Source: Cetobacterium somerae ATCC BAA-474
Lineage (GTDB): Bacteria; Fusobacteriota; Fusobacteriia; Fusobacteriales; Fusobacteriaceae
Direction of reading: 5' to 3'
DNA length: 64,000 nucleotides
Assembly (NCBI RefSeq): GCF_000479045.1
Contig: NZ_KI518105.1
Span: 35,687-99,686 of the forward strand
In this document: piece by piece, positions 46,179-56,122 of the stretch
How positions within the stretch are numbered: the first letter of the stretch is position 1
Layout of the letters: every line of letters begins with the position of its first letter
Translations under genes and position numbers: made by a program
The notes under the pieces: model-generated
The model's database searches: none
What the model was told of the DNA's origin: nothing
Seen by the model: the letters and a program-made list of their open reading frames with translations, nothing else

Positions 46179-46763
46179 ATGAAATCTCACTCAAAATTAA
46201 ACTGTCCAGAAATTATTTACAATGAATTAGAGCAATTTATCTATTCTAAAAGTTATGTTTTTTTAACAAGAAAATTAGATCATAACATACAGATAAGAAA
46301 ATACAATATTAATGATTCTTTTGAAACTGTTGCAAAATATATAGACTTACATGGTGGAAAAATTGTATATGGAGTATCGATTTTAGAGTCAGATATTCTT
46401 TTTGAAAAGCAAGCTTTTGCTGTATGGGAATCGCCAGAGAATACTCTTCACCATGTGACAAGAGGTTCAAATATGAAAATTATGTTTATTCCAAATGAAA
46501 ATCCATATGTGATTCCAGAAGATTATGTCAGTGATTTTTATAATCTTTTCTCTACGAAAGAGGAAAGTTGTATAGAGGAATTTATATCTAATAAAAGACG
46601 TTTTCAAGAGTTGATGTCAAAGACAACGAGTTCTCTAACAGAAGATGAAATGAACGATATTTGTCGTTATGGAAATCTATCTGCTTTAGAAAGACTTACT
46701 AATAAGAAGATAGAGAAAGACTTTGATTTAAAAGATAGAATCTTAAAGAGAGTTAAGAAATAG
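46179..46763 (+). CDS. Hypothetical protein, possibly zinc-chelation-like (SEC-C related)
   Basis: The 194-residue protein is weakly reminiscent of a family with a GW-x-IW...EFHAVW...DVTP pattern: here YGVSILESD, EKQAFAVWESPEN and HHVTRG. It has no signal peptide, and the C-terminus is helical and basic. The ATG at 46179, after GGAGGT, is preferred to TTG 46158. Function unknown. It stands alone between the YhhQ gene and a 318-base spacer. Confidence 0.55.
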   Translation: MKSHSKLNCPEIIYNELEQFIYSKSYVFLTRKLDHNIQIRKYNINDSFETVAKYIDLHGGKIVYGVSILESDILFEKQAFAVWESPENTLHHVTRGSNMKIMFIPNENPYVIPEDYVSDFYNLFSTKEESCIEEFISNKRRFQELMSKTTSSLTEDEMNDICRYGNLSALERLTNKKIEKDFDLKDRILKRVKK

Positions 46764-46775
46764 AGAGATCAAGCT

Positions 46776-46860
46776 CTAAGTAGACAAAGTGTAATACAAA
46801 AGATTAGAGCACCCTTAAAATCGGTTTTGTGCAGTTTCAATCGATTTTATATGGGTGCTC
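46776..46860 (+). other. Large imperfect hairpin in an intergenic spacer
   Basis: The 318 bases between 46764 and 47082 hold no gene. GAGCACCC (46807-46814) plus TAAAATCG (46816-46823) pair with CGATTTTA (46842-46849) and GGGTGCTC (46853-46860), giving a 16-pair hairpin with small bulges and an 18-base loop. TTAGAGC at its 5' side can also pair with GCTCTAA near 46778. No T-run follows, so it is not an ordinary terminator. Confidence 0.5.
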
Positions 46861-47082
46861 ATCTTTATAGAGTAGAAATTAGCAAAAAGGTTAAAACTGA
46901 AATTAGAGAGTCAAAAAAATGAACTTTTGTCAAAAAAGTAGTAAAACAACATATTTTAACTTTAATTTATATAAAAATACTTATAAAAGAGGAAAAAGTT
47001 AACTTTATGACTTAAAAAATAGGTATTTGTTTAAAGTGTAGTGTTTTATAGAAAGTGTAAAATATAGTATTTGGAGGGGTAA

Positions 47083-47664
47083 ATGTCAGTAAAATTTTAT
47101 AATGATAATGCAGATGATTTTTTTAACAACACAGTAAATGCAGATATGAGTGCTACTTATAAGATTTTTGAAGAGAAACTTTCAGAAAAAACAGGAGGAA
47201 TTCTTGATTTAGGTTGCGGAAGTGGAAGGGATGCTAAGCACTTTTTAGATGAAGGATTTACAGTTACAGCTTTAGATCTATCACCAGTTCTAGCTGAGAA
47301 AGCTAGTGAATTTATTGGACAAAAGGTTATTGTGGCGGATATGAAAGATTTAGATTTCCAAGATAGATTTATAGGAATCTGGGCTTGTGCTTCATTACTT
47401 CATCTGAGAGAGGATGAGGTTTTAGAAACATTGAAAAGATGTCATAAAGCTTTAAAGAAAGATGGAGTTATATATGCATCGTTTAAATATGGAGAAAGTA
47501 ACTATGAGAAAGATGGAAGAAGTTTTACTTGTTTTACAAAGGATAAATTTTTAGATTTAATAAAAGATTTAGAGTTTTGTTGCTATGAAACTTTTGAAAC
47601 TGGAGATGTTAGGCCTGGAAGAGAAAAAGAAAGATGGCTTAATATAATTTTGAAAAAGGGATAA
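47083..47664 (+). CDS. Class I SAM-dependent methyltransferase
   Basis: The 193-residue protein has the SAM-binding motif I ILDLGCGSGRDAKHFLDEG near 41-59, ALDLSPVL for motif II and VADMKDL for motif III. The substrate is unknown. RBS GGAGGGG is good. It lies upstream of the defence island, separated by a terminator at 47739-47770, so it is probably not part of the restriction system. Confidence 0.88.
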   Translation: MSVKFYNDNADDFFNNTVNADMSATYKIFEEKLSEKTGGILDLGCGSGRDAKHFLDEGFTVTALDLSPVLAEKASEFIGQKVIVADMKDLDFQDRFIGIWACASLLHLREDEVLETLKRCHKALKKDGVIYASFKYGESNYEKDGRSFTCFTKDKFLDLIKDLEFCCYETFETGDVRPGREKERWLNIILKKG

Positions 47665-47738
47665 AACTTTAGAAAGAATTAGAAATTTTAGAATAAAGGT
47701 ATATTTTATATAGAATATGCAGTATTAAATCCAGTGAA

Positions 47739-47770
47739 AACAGGAGTTTAAAAAGCTCTTGTTTTTTTAT
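47739..47770 (+). terminator. Terminator after the methyltransferase
   Basis: AACAGGAG pairs with CTCTTGTT (one G-T pair) around TTTAAAAAG, followed by T7. Confidence 0.7.
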
Positions 47771-47881
47771 TAATACCATTACCTTAAAAGTTATTAGATA
47801 ATATTTTATAAAAAATAGAAAAAATTCTAATAATTTTGTGATATTATATATTTAGAAAAAGAAGTGATACAAGGAGAAAAA

Positions 47882-49387
47882 ATGACAGATCAATTAACAA
47901 TTAATGGAATAGTATGGAAAGCATGTGATACATTTAGAGGAACTTTAAACTCAAGCCAATATAAGGATTATATTTTAACAATGTTATTTGTTAAATATCT
48001 ATCAGATTCTCACAAAGAGAAGGTAGAGGAGTTAAAAGCTAAATACAATGGTAATGAGGAAAGAATTAAAAGAGCTTTGGAAAAAGGAGTTTTCATATTA
48101 GATGAGGAGTGTAGCTTTGATAAGCTATACTCACAAAAAGATGAGGACAATATTGGTGAGATAATAAATAGAGCCCTTTTAAAGATAGAGGATGATAACT
48201 TTAGAAAATTATCTGGTGTATTTAAAAATATTGACTTTAACTCAGAAGCTAATTTAGGAAAAACAAAAGAGAGAAATACACTTTTAAGAACATTATTAGA
48301 GGATTTTAACAATCCAGATTTGGATTTAAGACCATCTAAATTAAAGGGAAATGACGTTATTGGTGATGCTTATGAATATTTAATTGCTATGTTTGCAGAT
48401 GACTCTGGAAAAAAAGGTGGAGAGTTTTTTACTCCTTCAGAGGTATCAACAGTTGTAGCTAAACTTGTAAACCCTAAAGAGGGGGATAGAATATATGATC
48501 CAACATGTGGTTCTGGTTCTCTTTTAATAAAGGCTTCTAAAGAGGTTGGAAATACAAACTTTGCTGTATATGGTCAAGAAAAAAATGGTGCAACTGAATC
48601 ACTAGCTAAAATGAATATGTTTCTACACAATATAAATGACGCTAAAATTGAATGGGGAGATACTATAAGAAATCCACTACATGTTGAAAATGACCATATA
48701 ATGAAATTTGATGTAATTGTAGCTAATCCGCCATTCTCTTTAGATAAATGGGGATATGAAGAAGCTGAACATGATAAATTTGGTAGATTTAGTTATGGAC
48801 TACCTCCAAAGTCTAAAGGAGATTATGCTTTTGTACAACACATGGTGGCATCAATGAATGAAAATGGTAGGGTAGCTGTAGTATTGCCACTAGGAGTACT
48901 ATTTAGAGGAGCTAGTGAAGGAAAGATAAGAAAAGGATTTATAGAGGAGAATCTTTTAGATGCTGTAATAGGGTTACCTTCAAATTTATTCTTTGGCGTA
49001 TCTATCCCAGCTTGTATTTTAGTTTTCAAAAAAAATAAAGCAACTAACGATATATTATTTATAGATGCAAGTAATGAGTTTTTACAAGGGAAAAACCAAA
49101 ATAAGCTAACAAAGGAAAATATTGATAAAATTATAGATACTTATAGAGAGAGAAAAGTTATTGAAAAATACTCACACATAGCTACTTTAGATGAAATTCA
49201 AGAAAATGATTACAATTTAAATATCCCTAGATATGTTGATACTTTTGAAGAGGAGGAAGCTATTGATGTTCCTAAAGTTCAAGGGAAAATAGAGGAGTTA
49301 AACAAAGAACTAACAACTTTAGAGGAAAAGATGAAAGCCTTTTTAAAAGAGCTTAACCTAGAAGGTGATAACAATGAAAGAGATTAA
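47882..49387 (+). CDS. hsdM: Type I restriction-modification methyltransferase subunit HsdM
   Basis: The 501-residue protein is the adenine methyltransferase of a type I system. An N-terminal HsdM helical domain (ITNGIVWKACDTFRG-like NGIVWKACDTFRG) is followed by the N6 methylase core with motif I DPTCGSGSLLI and catalytic motif IV NPPF. The ATG at 47882 follows AAGGAGA; GTG 47864 is a worse start. HsdS follows with a 14-base overlap, giving translational coupling. Confidence 0.97.
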   Translation: MTDQLTINGIVWKACDTFRGTLNSSQYKDYILTMLFVKYLSDSHKEKVEELKAKYNGNEERIKRALEKGVFILDEECSFDKLYSQKDEDNIGEIINRALLKIEDDNFRKLSGVFKNIDFNSEANLGKTKERNTLLRTLLEDFNNPDLDLRPSKLKGNDVIGDAYEYLIAMFADDSGKKGGEFFTPSEVSTVVAKLVNPKEGDRIYDPTCGSGSLLIKASKEVGNTNFAVYGQEKNGATESLAKMNMFLHNINDAKIEWGDTIRNPLHVENDHIMKFDVIVANPPFSLDKWGYEEAEHDKFGRFSYGLPPKSKGDYAFVQHMVASMNENGRVAVVLPLGVLFRGASEGKIRKGFIEENLLDAVIGLPSNLFFGVSIPACILVFKKNKATNDILFIDASNEFLQGKNQNKLTKENIDKIIDTYRERKVIEKYSHIATLDEIQENDYNLNIPRYVDTFEEEEAIDVPKVQGKIEELNKELTTLEEKMKAFLKELNLEGDNNERD

Positions 49388-50630
49388 GCCAGGATACAAA
49401 GAAACTCCAATAGGAATACTACCAAGAGATTGGGATGTGAAAAGGTTAGGAGAGTTATTAGAATTTAAAAATGGAATTAACGCTTCAAAAGAACAATATG
49501 GTTCAGGAATTAAATTTATCAATGTTTTAGATATTTTAAATAATGAATATATAACTTTTGATAAAGTAGTGGGGAAAGTGAACATTAATCAAGAAACTTT
49601 AGATAAATATGATGTTAATTATGGTGATATTTTATTTCAAAGAAGCTCCGAGACAAGAGAAGAAGTAGGAACTGCAAGCGTTTATCTTGATAATAATCCT
49701 AATGTAACTTTTGGTGGATTTGTTATAAGAGGAAAGAAAATAAGTGATTACTTTCCAATATTTCTAAATAAAGTTTTAAAAAATTCTGCTGTAAGAAATC
49801 AAATAACTTCAAAAGCTGGGGGAAGTACAAGATATAATGTAAGTCAAGAAATTTTAGAAGGTGTTTTAATTCCAATTCCTCCAAAAGAAGAGCAAGAAAA
49901 AATAGCTCAAATTCTTATGACTTGGGATGAGGCAATTGAAAAACAAGAGGAACTTATAGAACAGGAAAAAGAGTTTAAAAAAGGGATGATGCAAAAAATC
50001 TTTAGCCAAAAGTTAAGATTTAAAGACGAAAATGGAAATGATTATTCTGAATGGGAAGAGAAGAAGTTAGGGGAAACAATAAGTTTTATTGTTGATAATA
50101 GAGGAAAAACACCTCCTTTTCAAGAAAATGGCATTCCCTTGATTGAAGTAAATAGTATAGGAAAGAAAAAAATTGATTATAATATAATAAAGAAATATGT
50201 AAGTGAAGAAGTTTATAATAATTGGTTTAGAAAATATTTGAAAAAAAATGATATTTTGTTTTCAACAGTTGGAGCAACGGGGTTGTGTTCAATATATGAT
50301 GAAACAATAAAATCAATAATTGCTCAGAATATAGTGGGATTAAGATTTGAGTTCCAAAACCATATATTTATATTTTATTTATTAACATTTGAAGAAAATA
50401 ATGTTAAATTTAAAAAGATCCAAATGGGAGCAGTTCAGCCTAGTTTAAAAGTCACTCAAATGACTGAGATTAAATTTTTATTTCCTCCTCTTCCAGAGCA
50501 AGAAAAGATAGCTAATTTCTTATCAACAATAGATGAGAAAATAGAGGTTTTAGAAAAGAAATTAGAGGAACTTAAAGAGCAGAAAAAAGGATTAATGCAA
50601 AAACTTCTTACTGGAGAGGTAAGGGTTTAA
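49374..50630 (+). CDS. hsdS: Type I specificity subunit HsdS
   Basis: HsdS recognises the two halves of the target site. The 418-residue protein has two target-recognition domains, each closed by a similar conserved helix: KEEQEKIAQILMTWDEAIEK near 180 and LPEQEKIANFLSTIDEKIEV near 375. The C-terminus ends GLMQKLLTGEVRV, as usual for the family. ATG 49374 has AAGGTG upstream, inside hsdM. Target sequence cannot be read from the protein. Confidence 0.96.
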   Translation: MKEIKPGYKETPIGILPRDWDVKRLGELLEFKNGINASKEQYGSGIKFINVLDILNNEYITFDKVVGKVNINQETLDKYDVNYGDILFQRSSETREEVGTASVYLDNNPNVTFGGFVIRGKKISDYFPIFLNKVLKNSAVRNQITSKAGGSTRYNVSQEILEGVLIPIPPKEEQEKIAQILMTWDEAIEKQEELIEQEKEFKKGMMQKIFSQKLRFKDENGNDYSEWEEKKLGETISFIVDNRGKTPPFQENGIPLIEVNSIGKKKIDYNIIKKYVSEEVYNNWFRKYLKKNDILFSTVGATGLCSIYDETIKSIIAQNIVGLRFEFQNHIFIFYLLTFEENNVKFKKIQMGAVQPSLKVTQMTEIKFLFPPLPEQEKIANFLSTIDEKIEVLEKKLEELKEQKKGLMQKLLTGEVRV

Positions 50631-50652
50631 ATCAAAGCAAAGGAGGACTTAT

Positions 50653-51279
50653 ATGGAATTAAATAATATTGTTAAGATTTTAGCTTTTTTAACATCCTAT
50701 TGTCCTCTTTGGATTCTTTTGATAATTAAATATGGATTAAATGAAGATTTAAAAGGAGATTTAATTTTAAAGACATCTAATATTTATAAATATTCAATTT
50801 CTTATCCATTAATTTCATGGAATATTCCTATATTTATATTAATTAGTTTAATTTTAATTTCTTTGGTGTGTATTTTTCTATTTTTTAAAGCTATAAAACC
50901 AGGAGAAAAAGATACAAATATTGAGTATTATAAAATAATTGAAACAGAAGATAATGATTCGGATATTTTAGGGTATTTATTTACATACATAATACCTTCA
51001 TTATCTATTGGTGGTGATATTTCAAAATTAATTCAACTTATTTTATTTATTGTTATAGCTTCTTTTTATATAACAAGTAACTCATTAATTACTCTAAATC
51101 CAGTTATTAGAATTTTAGGATATCATATATATAAAGCTAAAGTAATTAGAAATAATTTAGAGCAAAGTATATATATTATATCAAAATTAAAAAATGCTTT
51201 AATTGAGAAAAATACAAATATAAAATTATTGGAAATTAGTAGTAATATTTTTTATTTAGAACGAGGAGGAAAACATTGA
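50653..51279 (+). CDS. Membrane protein, KwaA-like component of a Kiwa defence system
   Basis: The 208-residue protein has three to four hydrophobic helices (about 8-28, 55-80, 105-118 and 125-148) and no recognised catalytic motif. Kiwa systems consist of a small membrane protein KwaA followed by the DUF4868 protein KwaB; size, topology and order fit, and the next gene is DUF4868-like. RBS AGGAGG sits 22 bases after hsdS. The assignment rests on context more than on sequence. Confidence 0.65.
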   Translation: MELNNIVKILAFLTSYCPLWILLIIKYGLNEDLKGDLILKTSNIYKYSISYPLISWNIPIFILISLILISLVCIFLFFKAIKPGEKDTNIEYYKIIETEDNDSDILGYLFTYIIPSLSIGGDISKLIQLILFIVIASFYITSNSLITLNPVIRILGYHIYKAKVIRNNLEQSIYIISKLKNALIEKNTNIKLLEISSNIFYLERGGKH

Positions 51280-52211
51280 ATATAGCTTATTTAAATTTAT
51301 TAATTGATAAAATATCGGAAGATCAAACGACTCAATGTCTTAAAGTTTGGTTAAAAGAAAATAATCAGGATTTTGTAAAAAGAGTTAATATAAAAGCTGA
51401 TTTAAAAGAGATTGCAAGAAATGCAATTATTAAGTTGATTAAAAAATTAGGCGATAATGACGAAGTAGAAGAGTTAAATTTAGAAAATAATTTAAAAAAT
51501 TATTATTACATACCAATTAATGATGTGCTTAAATACGAAGAAATAAAAACTAAAATACTTAATTGCAGAACTGTTATAGATGATTTAGCAGTATTACAAA
51601 ATACTGATGCAAAAAATTTAAAAGCGTTTATTATAGAGTTTGAGTATTTAGTTAATGATAAACCTAAAAAAATTCATTTATTTATTGATTTTACTAGAAG
51701 CTTAGTATTTAAAAAGACAAAAATCTGCCTATCTAAGAATGGTAAATATGAAGAATTAGATATTCCATATTTTACTATTCCAGAAGCTGATGTGGCTTTT
51801 GCTCTTGAAGAAGATGAGAAATTCCTTGTTACAAAAGAGAAGGGATTTGAAGTTATTTTTGAGTTCTCAGAGATGTATAAAAATTATGCTCAAAATGTTA
51901 TAACTAATTTTAGGCATGATAGAATTTTTAATTTACCTTGTATTTTAAATAAAGTTCTTTCAAATAAATCTCATTGTAAAGAGCTTTATAAAGTTGATAA
52001 ATTAAGAAAATATGAAGATATTGATATGACCAAATTAATGGAATTAAATATAACAAAAGACCTTGGATTGACTGTTAATAATGATGCTTGGAATATAAGT
52101 AATAGTGACAATGTAAAAATAGTTTTAAGCATTTTAAATAGAAAAATTGGAAAAGATTGTTTGGTAAATACAGATGATTTTTTTATAGCTCACAATAAAG
52201 AAAATATATAA
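51276..52211 (+). CDS. KwaB-like DUF4868 protein of a Kiwa defence system
   Basis: The 311-residue soluble protein resembles DUF4868/KwaB: FIIEFEYLVNDKPKKIHLF near 115, IPEADVAFALEED near 172, and a C-terminal VKIVLSILNRKIGKD followed by VNTDDFFIAHNKENI. In E. coli, KwaB acts at phage DNA and is linked with RecBCD. The start TTG at 51276 overlaps the KwaA-like stop by four bases. It is immediately followed by a terminator and then hsdR. Confidence 0.7.
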   Translation: MNIAYLNLLIDKISEDQTTQCLKVWLKENNQDFVKRVNIKADLKEIARNAIIKLIKKLGDNDEVEELNLENNLKNYYYIPINDVLKYEEIKTKILNCRTVIDDLAVLQNTDAKNLKAFIIEFEYLVNDKPKKIHLFIDFTRSLVFKKTKICLSKNGKYEELDIPYFTIPEADVAFALEEDEKFLVTKEKGFEVIFEFSEMYKNYAQNVITNFRHDRIFNLPCILNKVLSNKSHCKELYKVDKLRKYEDIDMTKLMELNITKDLGLTVNNDAWNISNSDNVKIVLSILNRKIGKDCLVNTDDFFIAHNKENI

Positions 52212-52245
52212 TATTTAAAATAAGCAATAAAATATAATTGTTATT

Positions 52246-52275
52246 AAGGGTACTAACTAGTACTCTTTTTATTTT
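52246..52275 (+). terminator. Terminator after the Kiwa-like genes
   Basis: AAGGGTACT (52246-52254) pairs with AGTACTCTT (52259-52267) around AACT, followed by T3 and a T-rich stretch. It ends the hsdM-hsdS-kwaAB transcript. Confidence 0.8.
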
Positions 52276-52282
52276 GAAAAAA

Positions 52283-52311
52283 TTGAAAAGAGTAGAGTAA
52301 TGGAGTATAAT
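52283..52311 (+). promoter_or_regulatory. Promoter of hsdR
   Basis: TTGAAA (52283-52288) and TATAAT (52306-52311), 17 bases apart, precede hsdR, so the nuclease subunit is transcribed separately. Confidence 0.75.
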
Positions 52312-52361
52312 TAACATGTATATTAGATTAGTTAAGGCTTAAAAAAGTCTAAGGGGGCATT

Positions 52362-55300
52362 ATGGATACTAGAGAGATAAAAACACAAAAGGATGTTATA
52401 AATCTTTTAAAAAATATGGGATATACTTATATATCTCCTGAAGATATAAATAAATATAAAGATAGAGAAAAGGATATTATTTTAAAGAAAATTTTAAAAG
52501 AAAGTTTGAGTAGAATAAATACATTTATATATAGAGGTGAAGAGTTTAAATTTTCAGAAAGAAATATTAATTCAGCTATAGATAAGATTGAATCAATAGA
52601 TGGTGACTCTAAGGTTATTATAAATGAAAATATCCATAGAAGTTTAAATTTAGGGGAATCATTTAAAGAGGAGGAGCAAACTGGAGTAGGGCAATCTTTT
52701 AGTATGAAATACATAGACTTTAAAAATATTGAAAATAATGTTTTTCATGTAACTGAGGAGTTTATAGTTCAAAGGGTAAATCAGGATGAAAGAGAAAAAA
52801 CTAGAAGACCTGATCTTGTTCTTTTTGTAAATGGAATCCCTTTGGGAGTAATTGAACTAAAGAGTGCCTTAGTTAGTATTAAAGAGGGTATATCTCAAAT
52901 GATAAGAAACCAAGGAAAAGATGAAATACCAGACCTATTTAAATACTCTCAAATTCTTTTGGCTGGAAATGCAAGCTCATATAGATATGGAACTACTGAA
53001 ACACCAGAAAAGTTTTGGTCTATTTGGAAAGAGGAGGATAAAAAATTCGAAGTTCCTCCAGTTGGAAATAGATCGATTACGGAGATTGATAAAGGAGTGT
53101 TTTCATTTTTTGAGAAAAATAGATTCTTGGAAATAATTAGAAACTATATCATTTATGATAAAAATGTAAAAAAGGTAGCAAGATATCAACAGTATTTTGC
53201 TATAAAAGAGATACTAAAAAAGATAAAAACATTTGACAATGAAAATAAAAGAGGTGGCGGGCTTATCTGGCATACTCAAGGTAGCGGAAAATCCTTAACT
53301 ATGGTTATGTTAGCTATGGCTATAAAAAGAGAGGTAAGTGGAGCTAAAATAGTTGTTGTAACAGATAGAAAAGAGTTAGATAAACAGATTAGTAAAACTT
53401 TTGCTCATTGTGATTTTGGTGATGTCTCAAATGCTGAAAGTGGAAGAGATTTACTTTTAAAGATAAAGCAGGGTAAAACTATGATAACAACAATTATAAA
53501 TAAGTTTGTCACTGTTAGAAGAGAGAAAGAAGAGATAAAAGATAATAATGTATTTTTGTTAGTTGATGAGGCACATAGAAGTCAAAGTAGTGATTTACAT
53601 GCTGCTATGAAAAAAGTTTTCCCAAAAGGATGTTATTTAGGATTTACTGGAACACCACTTTTAAAAAGTGAAAAAAGTTCATTTCAAAAATTTGGTGGCT
53701 TAATTCATGCTTATAAAATAGATGAAGCTGTAAAGGATAAAGCTGTTTTACCTCTTCTTTATGAGGGAAGACTTGTAGATCAATGGATAAATGATGAAAA
53801 AGGGATGGAAAGAAAGTTTGAACTGATATGTAAAGGGTTAAACGAAGAGCAAAAGAAATCTTTAGAGGAAAAATGGGCTAGATTTCAGAAGGTAGCTAGT
53901 AGTGAAAAAAGGCTTGAAGTTATAGCTATGGATATAAATGAGCATTTCAAAAATAACTTTAAGAATACAGGATTTAAAGGGATGATAATTGCAGAAAGAA
54001 AATATCCAGCAGTAAAATATCATGAGATCTTTGAAGAGTATGGAGATGTAAAAACTGCTTTTATCTTATCTAAAGAGGATACTAGAGAAGGTCATGAAGT
54101 TGTGGATGGTGAAAATAAAAATTATGTAGCTAAAAAAATTGCAGAAAAGGTAAAAGAGTTTGGCTCATATGAGGCTTACGAAAGCTGGGCAATTGATGAA
54201 TTTTTAAATGGTGATGAGATTGATATACTTATAGTAGCTGATAAACTAATAACAGGATTTGATGCACCCAAAGCAGCAGTACTATATATAGATAAACAGA
54301 TGAAGGAGCATAAGCTTCTGCAAGCAATAGCTAGAGTTAATAGATTAGCAACAGGAAAAGAGTTTGGTTACGTTTTAGATTATAGAGGGCTTTTAGGTAA
54401 CTTAGACCAAGCTTTAACTAGTTATACAAGTTTAGATGGTTTTGATGAGGATGATTTAATTGGAACTGTGATTGATATAAAAAATGAAATAGCTAAAATA
54501 AAAACAAACTATTCTCATTTAACAGATCTGTTTAAATCTGTAAAAAATAAAGATTTTGAAGATTTTTGTGTTTTTTTAGAAGATGAAAAGCTTAGAGAAA
54601 AATTCTATCTTTTATTTAAAGAGTTCTCAAAATCTTTAAAACTTGTAATGGGTAGTGAAAAAACTTATGAGATAATTTCAGATGAAGAGATGACAAAATA
54701 TAAAAAAGATGCAGCTTTTTATAATAAACTTAGAAAAGCTGTAAGATTACGTTATTATGAAGATATAGATTTTGGAGAGTACGAAGGGCAGATGCAAAAA
54801 CTTCTAGATACTTATATAAGCTCTGGAGAAACTAACCAGCTAACAAAATTAATGAATATATTTCATGAGGATTTTGATAAAGAGGTGTCTCGTTTAGGCG
54901 GAAGTAGAGCAAAAGCTGATACTATAAGAAATGCACTAACAAAAACTATTGTGGAAAAAAGAGAGGATAACCCTGTTTTTTATGACTCTTTAGTTCAAAA
55001 GATAAATAAAATTTTAGAAGAGTATAAAAATAAAAGAATTTCAGAAGATGAATATCTAAGTAGTATTAAAGAGATTAGAACGTTATTAGCTAATGAGGAA
55101 AGTTCTTTACAAAACTCTTATCCTGAAGAGTTAAAAAACTCTGGTTTAGGAAAAGCGTTATATGATAATGTTGGAGAAGTTTTTTTAGAGAGTTTAAACA
55201 ATAAAGAAAAGTTAGTAGAGTTTGTAGTGGAATGTACTGAGTTACTTTTAAAAAAATCTAAAAAGCCAGATTGGGAAACAAATGTTGATGTACATAATGA

Positions 55301-55427
55301 GATTGAACTTGAAATTGAAGACAAACTTTGGGAGTTACAGAATTCTGAAAATGTGAAGTTTGAAATAGAGGAATCTGCAGAGATAATTATGTCTATTGGT
55401 AAGAGTAGATTAGGAAAAAAAGGATAA
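52362..55427 (+). CDS. hsdR: Type I restriction endonuclease subunit HsdR
   Basis: HsdR translocates and cleaves unmodified DNA. The 1021-residue protein has an N-terminal PD-(D/E)xK nuclease with D151 (RRPDLVLF), E165 and K167 (IELKS), then a SF2 helicase core: Walker A TQGSGKS, DEAH box LVDEAHRSQ and motif III GFTGTP. LITGFDAP and IARVNR are later helicase motifs. A helical C-terminal region binds HsdM. RBS AAGGGGG. Downstream genes follow closely. Confidence 0.97.
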   Translation: MDTREIKTQKDVINLLKNMGYTYISPEDINKYKDREKDIILKKILKESLSRINTFIYRGEEFKFSERNINSAIDKIESIDGDSKVIINENIHRSLNLGESFKEEEQTGVGQSFSMKYIDFKNIENNVFHVTEEFIVQRVNQDEREKTRRPDLVLFVNGIPLGVIELKSALVSIKEGISQMIRNQGKDEIPDLFKYSQILLAGNASSYRYGTTETPEKFWSIWKEEDKKFEVPPVGNRSITEIDKGVFSFFEKNRFLEIIRNYIIYDKNVKKVARYQQYFAIKEILKKIKTFDNENKRGGGLIWHTQGSGKSLTMVMLAMAIKREVSGAKIVVVTDRKELDKQISKTFAHCDFGDVSNAESGRDLLLKIKQGKTMITTIINKFVTVRREKEEIKDNNVFLLVDEAHRSQSSDLHAAMKKVFPKGCYLGFTGTPLLKSEKSSFQKFGGLIHAYKIDEAVKDKAVLPLLYEGRLVDQWINDEKGMERKFELICKGLNEEQKKSLEEKWARFQKVASSEKRLEVIAMDINEHFKNNFKNTGFKGMIIAERKYPAVKYHEIFEEYGDVKTAFILSKEDTREGHEVVDGENKNYVAKKIAEKVKEFGSYEAYESWAIDEFLNGDEIDILIVADKLITGFDAPKAAVLYIDKQMKEHKLLQAIARVNRLATGKEFGYVLDYRGLLGNLDQALTSYTSLDGFDEDDLIGTVIDIKNEIAKIKTNYSHLTDLFKSVKNKDFEDFCVFLEDEKLREKFYLLFKEFSKSLKLVMGSEKTYEIISDEEMTKYKKDAAFYNKLRKAVRLRYYEDIDFGEYEGQMQKLLDTYISSGETNQLTKLMNIFHEDFDKEVSRLGGSRAKADTIRNALTKTIVEKREDNPVFYDSLVQKINKILEEYKNKRISEDEYLSSIKEIRTLLANEESSLQNSYPEELKNSGLGKALYDNVGEVFLESLNNKEKLVEFVVECTELLLKKSKKPDWETNVDVHNEIELEIEDKLWELQNSENVKFEIEESAEIIMSIGKSRLGKKG

Positions 55428-55429
55428 AT

Positions 55430-56092
55430 ATGGATATTAAAATTATTAGAAAAGTTATAAAAAATCCGAATATAAAGGTTAGACCTACGGGAGAGATAGT
55501 ATTGACTGTGCCTTTAGAAACTAGTGATGAATATATTGAAAAACTCTTGGTAAAAAGAGAAGGTTGGATAAAGGAACAATTGGAATTTTTTAAAAAAAAC
55601 TTTGTGGTAGCTAAAGAAAAAAATTATATAAGTGGTGATAGCATTAGGTATCTTGGACGTAGTTATAGGTTAAAAGTTATGGATTCTAAAGAGGAAAAAG
55701 TTACGTTTTATCGAGGATATATATATATTCATACTGAAAAAATAGAAGACAGAGATTGTAAAAAACTGCTTTTAGAGACATGGTATAGAAAAAGATGTGA
55801 GATTATTTTTAATGAGATAGTTCAAAAATATGTAAAAACACTTAATTTATCTTTGGATAAAGTTGGAATAAGAGATATGAGGACTCGTTGGGGATCTTGT
55901 AACTATGAAAAAAGAAAGATTAACTTAAATACAAAATTAATTGAAAAATCTAAATACTGTATTGAGTATGTTATTTTACATGAACTTGCACATTTAAAGT
56001 ATCCAAATCATGGCAAAAGATTCTATAACTACTTGTTGACTCATATGCCAGATTATGAGTGGAGAAAAGAGAGGTTAGAAGAAAATGAGTAG
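55430..56092 (+). CDS. YgjP-family (DUF45) metalloprotease-like protein
   Basis: The 220-residue protein ends with the zinc-protease motif HELAHLKYPNHGKRF (HExxH) and the preceding MRTRWGSC of the YgjP/DUF45 family. Members of this family are frequent next to type I restriction genes. Its role there is not established. It starts two bases after the hsdR stop and is therefore probably co-translated. Confidence 0.9.
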   Translation: MDIKIIRKVIKNPNIKVRPTGEIVLTVPLETSDEYIEKLLVKREGWIKEQLEFFKKNFVVAKEKNYISGDSIRYLGRSYRLKVMDSKEEKVTFYRGYIYIHTEKIEDRDCKKLLLETWYRKRCEIIFNEIVQKYVKTLNLSLDKVGIRDMRTRWGSCNYEKRKINLNTKLIEKSKYCIEYVILHELAHLKYPNHGKRFYNYLLTHMPDYEWRKERLEENE

Positions 56093-56122
56093 GAGGCTAC
56101 TATAAAATTTGGGGGAATAATA

